This document shows positions 4,594 to 6,005 of a stretch of 6,005 nt of DNA, piece after piece. This stretch comes from an uncultured Candidatus Peregrinibacteria bacterium (GTDB taxonomy: Bacteria > Patescibacteriota > Gracilibacteria > Peribacterales > Peribacteraceae): NCBI GenBank assembly GCA_913054215.1, contig CAJXJE010000047.1:1-6005 (forward strand), given 5' to 3'. The notes below the pieces were generated by a model, which saw nothing but the letters and a program-made list of their open reading frames with translations, made no database searches and was not told where the DNA came from. A program made the position numbers and the translations under genes. Numbering within the stretch: the first letter of the stretch is position 1; each line of letters begins with the position of its first letter.

Positions 4594-6005
4594 ATACGGC
4601 AATATCTCCCATATATTGGCTTCTGCGGTGGGCTCGTGGCCCTTGCTGCTGTAGTTATTCCCATACAGACGCTTGGATTCGAGCTGCCCAAGCTCGTCGT
4701 GCTCTCGGTGCTTTCTATGGGATGTGCTCTTACAGTAGTTTTAAAGAAGGCGGATATTCTCACACTATTCACTGCGTCAATTCCAGGGAGGCTGTATCTA
4801 GCCTTTGGGGTAGTGTTGATACTCTCTTTGCTGTGGTCGGTGGCGCCCATTGTTAGTCTTCTGGGTGCGGCTCCCAGGTTTCAGGGAGTGCTGGCACATG
4901 TACTGTTTCTCTTTTTGGGATTGTTTGCGGCTGACCGTATGCGTAGTGACAGTGGCAGACAGCTCCTTATATTCGCTCTTGTGAGTGCCAATGTCGTTGT
5001 CGTGTTTTATGGACTTTTGCAGATGATGCATCTGGATCCTCTAGCAAATATGTGGAAGCTCGAAGCATTTTTAGGACGCGTATTCTCAACACTGGGACAG
5101 CCCAATATCCTCGGGCAATGTATCGTACTCACGATCCCCTTTGTCGTATTCCTCTGGTTTCATTCTGTAGAAAGAGTTCGAAGGATGGCATGGGGGACAC
5201 TCCTACTTGTCAATGGTGTCGTGATGCTTGGTACCGTGAGTAGATCTGCAATGCTGGGAATACTATTGATGATGATCGTGTCTCTGCCCTTGTTGCGCAG
5301 CTTCATAAAAAATGCAGTACACAAAGTGAATACCGAACAGGCTTTCACGCTTTCTCTAATGATAGTGCTGAGCACTTCTATTGGGCTTCTGTTTTTTGCA
5401 CAGCGGTTTTCCCTTACCCTAGAGTCTGGGAGATCCATGTCTTCCCGTGCAGTCATTTGGAGTGCAACGTCTGACATGATCAAAGAGCGCCCCTTAGGAT
5501 GGGGACTTGAAACCATGGCATTTACCTCGCCACGGTTTACCGGAAAAGAGTTGTATGAATATGTCTCACTTACAACAACAGTCGATCGTGCACACAACGA
5601 GCCACTACAAATCTTGCAGGCGCTAGGACCACTGGGACTTCTGGTCTATCTTTCGTTGATGGTGACCGTACTCCTTGCTGCAAATCGATCATTTACGAGT
5701 GACAAATTCGGATTGATACGCACCACCTCGCTTGCCATAGTCGGCTATCTGGTAACGGTGATCTTTGGGTTTCCTTCTATAGCTACTGCGGCCTTCTTTT
5801 GGATAGTGATGGGGATGCTGATAGGATTATTGCCGCAAACTCTTCCTCCGATACAGATCAAATGGAATCGTTTGTGTAATGTATTCTTTCTTGCTGTTGC
5901 CGTGGTCACCTTTGTGATTGCCGTACGTTGGACGCAATCTCGATGGATACATGCGTACGCATCTGCAGCACTACCTAAGTATCCGACTATCGCAATTGGG
6001 TTACA
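4573..6005 (+). CDS. O-antigen ligase/polymerase family (Wzy_C-like) membrane protein, C-terminus cut by window edge
   Basis: The frame stays open for 477 codons from the ATG at 4573 to the window end with no stop. The protein is polytopic and very hydrophobic. Family landmarks are LLWSVAP (86-92) with GAAPRFQG (98-105), LGQPNILGQ (174-182), VSRSAMLG (222-229), SRAVIWSATSDMIKERPLGW (291-310) and DRAHNEPLQILQALGPLGLL (338-357). The last two are the Wzy_C (PF04932) core, including the Arg and the His-Asn of the large extracytoplasmic loop. Such proteins transfer or polymerise undecaprenyl-linked glycans at the outer face of the membrane: O-antigen ligase WaaL, Wzy polymerases, or protein O-glycosyltransferases. 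Sequence alone does not separate these. Further membrane helices follow (about 388-420 and 433-451), then the start of an extracytoplasmic tail. The start lies inside the divergent promoter and lacks a Shine-Dalgarno sequence. An in-frame ATG at 4513 would add a Cys-rich, implausible extension, so 4573 is preferred. Confidence 0.9.
   Translation, partial: MIIKYSQIRQYLPYIGFCGGLVALAAVVIPIQTLGFELPKLVVLSVLSMGCALTVVLKKADILTLFTASIPGRLYLAFGVVLILSLLWSVAPIVSLLGAAPRFQGVLAHVLFLFLGLFAADRMRSDSGRQLLIFALVSANVVVVFYGLLQMMHLDPLANMWKLEAFLGRVFSTLGQPNILGQCIVLTIPFVVFLWFHSVERVRRMAWGTLLLVNGVVMLGTVSRSAMLGILLMMIVSLPLLRSFIKNAVHKVNTEQAFTLSLMIVLSTSIGLLFFAQRFSLTLESGRSMSSRAVIWSATSDMIKERPLGWGLETMAFTSPRFTGKELYEYVSLTTTVDRAHNEPLQILQALGPLGLLVYLSLMVTVLLAANRSFTSDKFGLIRTTSLAIVGYLVTVIFGFPSIATAAFFWIVMGMLIGLLPQTLPPIQIKWNRLCNVFFLAVAVVTFVIAVRWTQSRWIHAYASAALPKYPTIAIGL

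Noticed and set aside
4590..5597. Long minus-strand open frames at 4590-4850, 4798-5031 and 5160-5597
   Set aside because: They lie antisense to the clear membrane ligase/polymerase reading frame, show no recognisable motif, and read like shadow translations.
1..6005. Gracilibacteria-type recoding of TGA to glycine
   Set aside because: No TGA is used in frame in any of the genes and glycine is encoded by GGN codons, so standard decoding suffices, although no gene here happens to stop with TGA.

Overview
The window reads as bacterial chromosome (or a metagenomic contig) from a lineage I cannot place firmly. It encodes a sensor histidine kinase whose phosphoacceptor box has the SHQL form that I associate with Patescibacteria/CPR-type kinases. 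It also encodes a secreted S-layer-homology protein, a Wzy_C-type polysaccharide ligase/polymerase, and genes with no visible Shine-Dalgarno sequence at any of the five starts inside the window. A Peregrinibacteria-like or other uncultured bacterium would fit, but this is inference. The standard bacterial code works throughout: there are no in-frame TGA codons, and the five visible stops are TAG (three) and TAA (two).

Left half (1 to about 2706, AT-rich, about 35% G+C in three 60-base lines I counted). A left-truncated membrane histidine kinase is followed on the same strand by an amidinotransferase-superfamily enzyme that closely resembles cyanobacterial arginine dihydrolase (ArgZ/AgrE N-domain). 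Converging on it, with the stop codons overlapping by four bases, is a methyltransferase of the NNMT/PNMT/TEMT type. The two metabolic genes carry the same GC-rich 9-mer (AGAGCGGCC) upstream of their starts, in the same orientation relative to each gene. The two copies therefore also flank the pair as an inverted repeat.

Junction (2707 to 2882). A 176-base intergenic stretch holds small palindromes near the methyltransferase start, a weak hairpin with a T7 tract, an adjacent 11-bp stem with unusual T-first/A-last polarity, and a 10-C homopolymer abutting the next stop codon. Base composition changes here.

Right half (2883 to 6005, about 48% G+C in three lines counted). Two secreted-protein genes on the minus strand are probably one operon: a PsbP-like exported protein, then an Ig-like plus three-SLH-repeat surface protein. 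They are driven by a near-consensus promoter (TTGACT, 17 bases, TATAAT). Divergent from them on the plus strand is a polytopic O-antigen ligase/polymerase-family protein that runs off the right edge; its start codon sits inside that promoter, at a 16-bp palindrome. This half looks like a cell-envelope cluster, and the left half like signalling plus guanidine/nitrogen and methylation metabolism. No RNA gene, CRISPR array or recognisable insertion sequence was seen.
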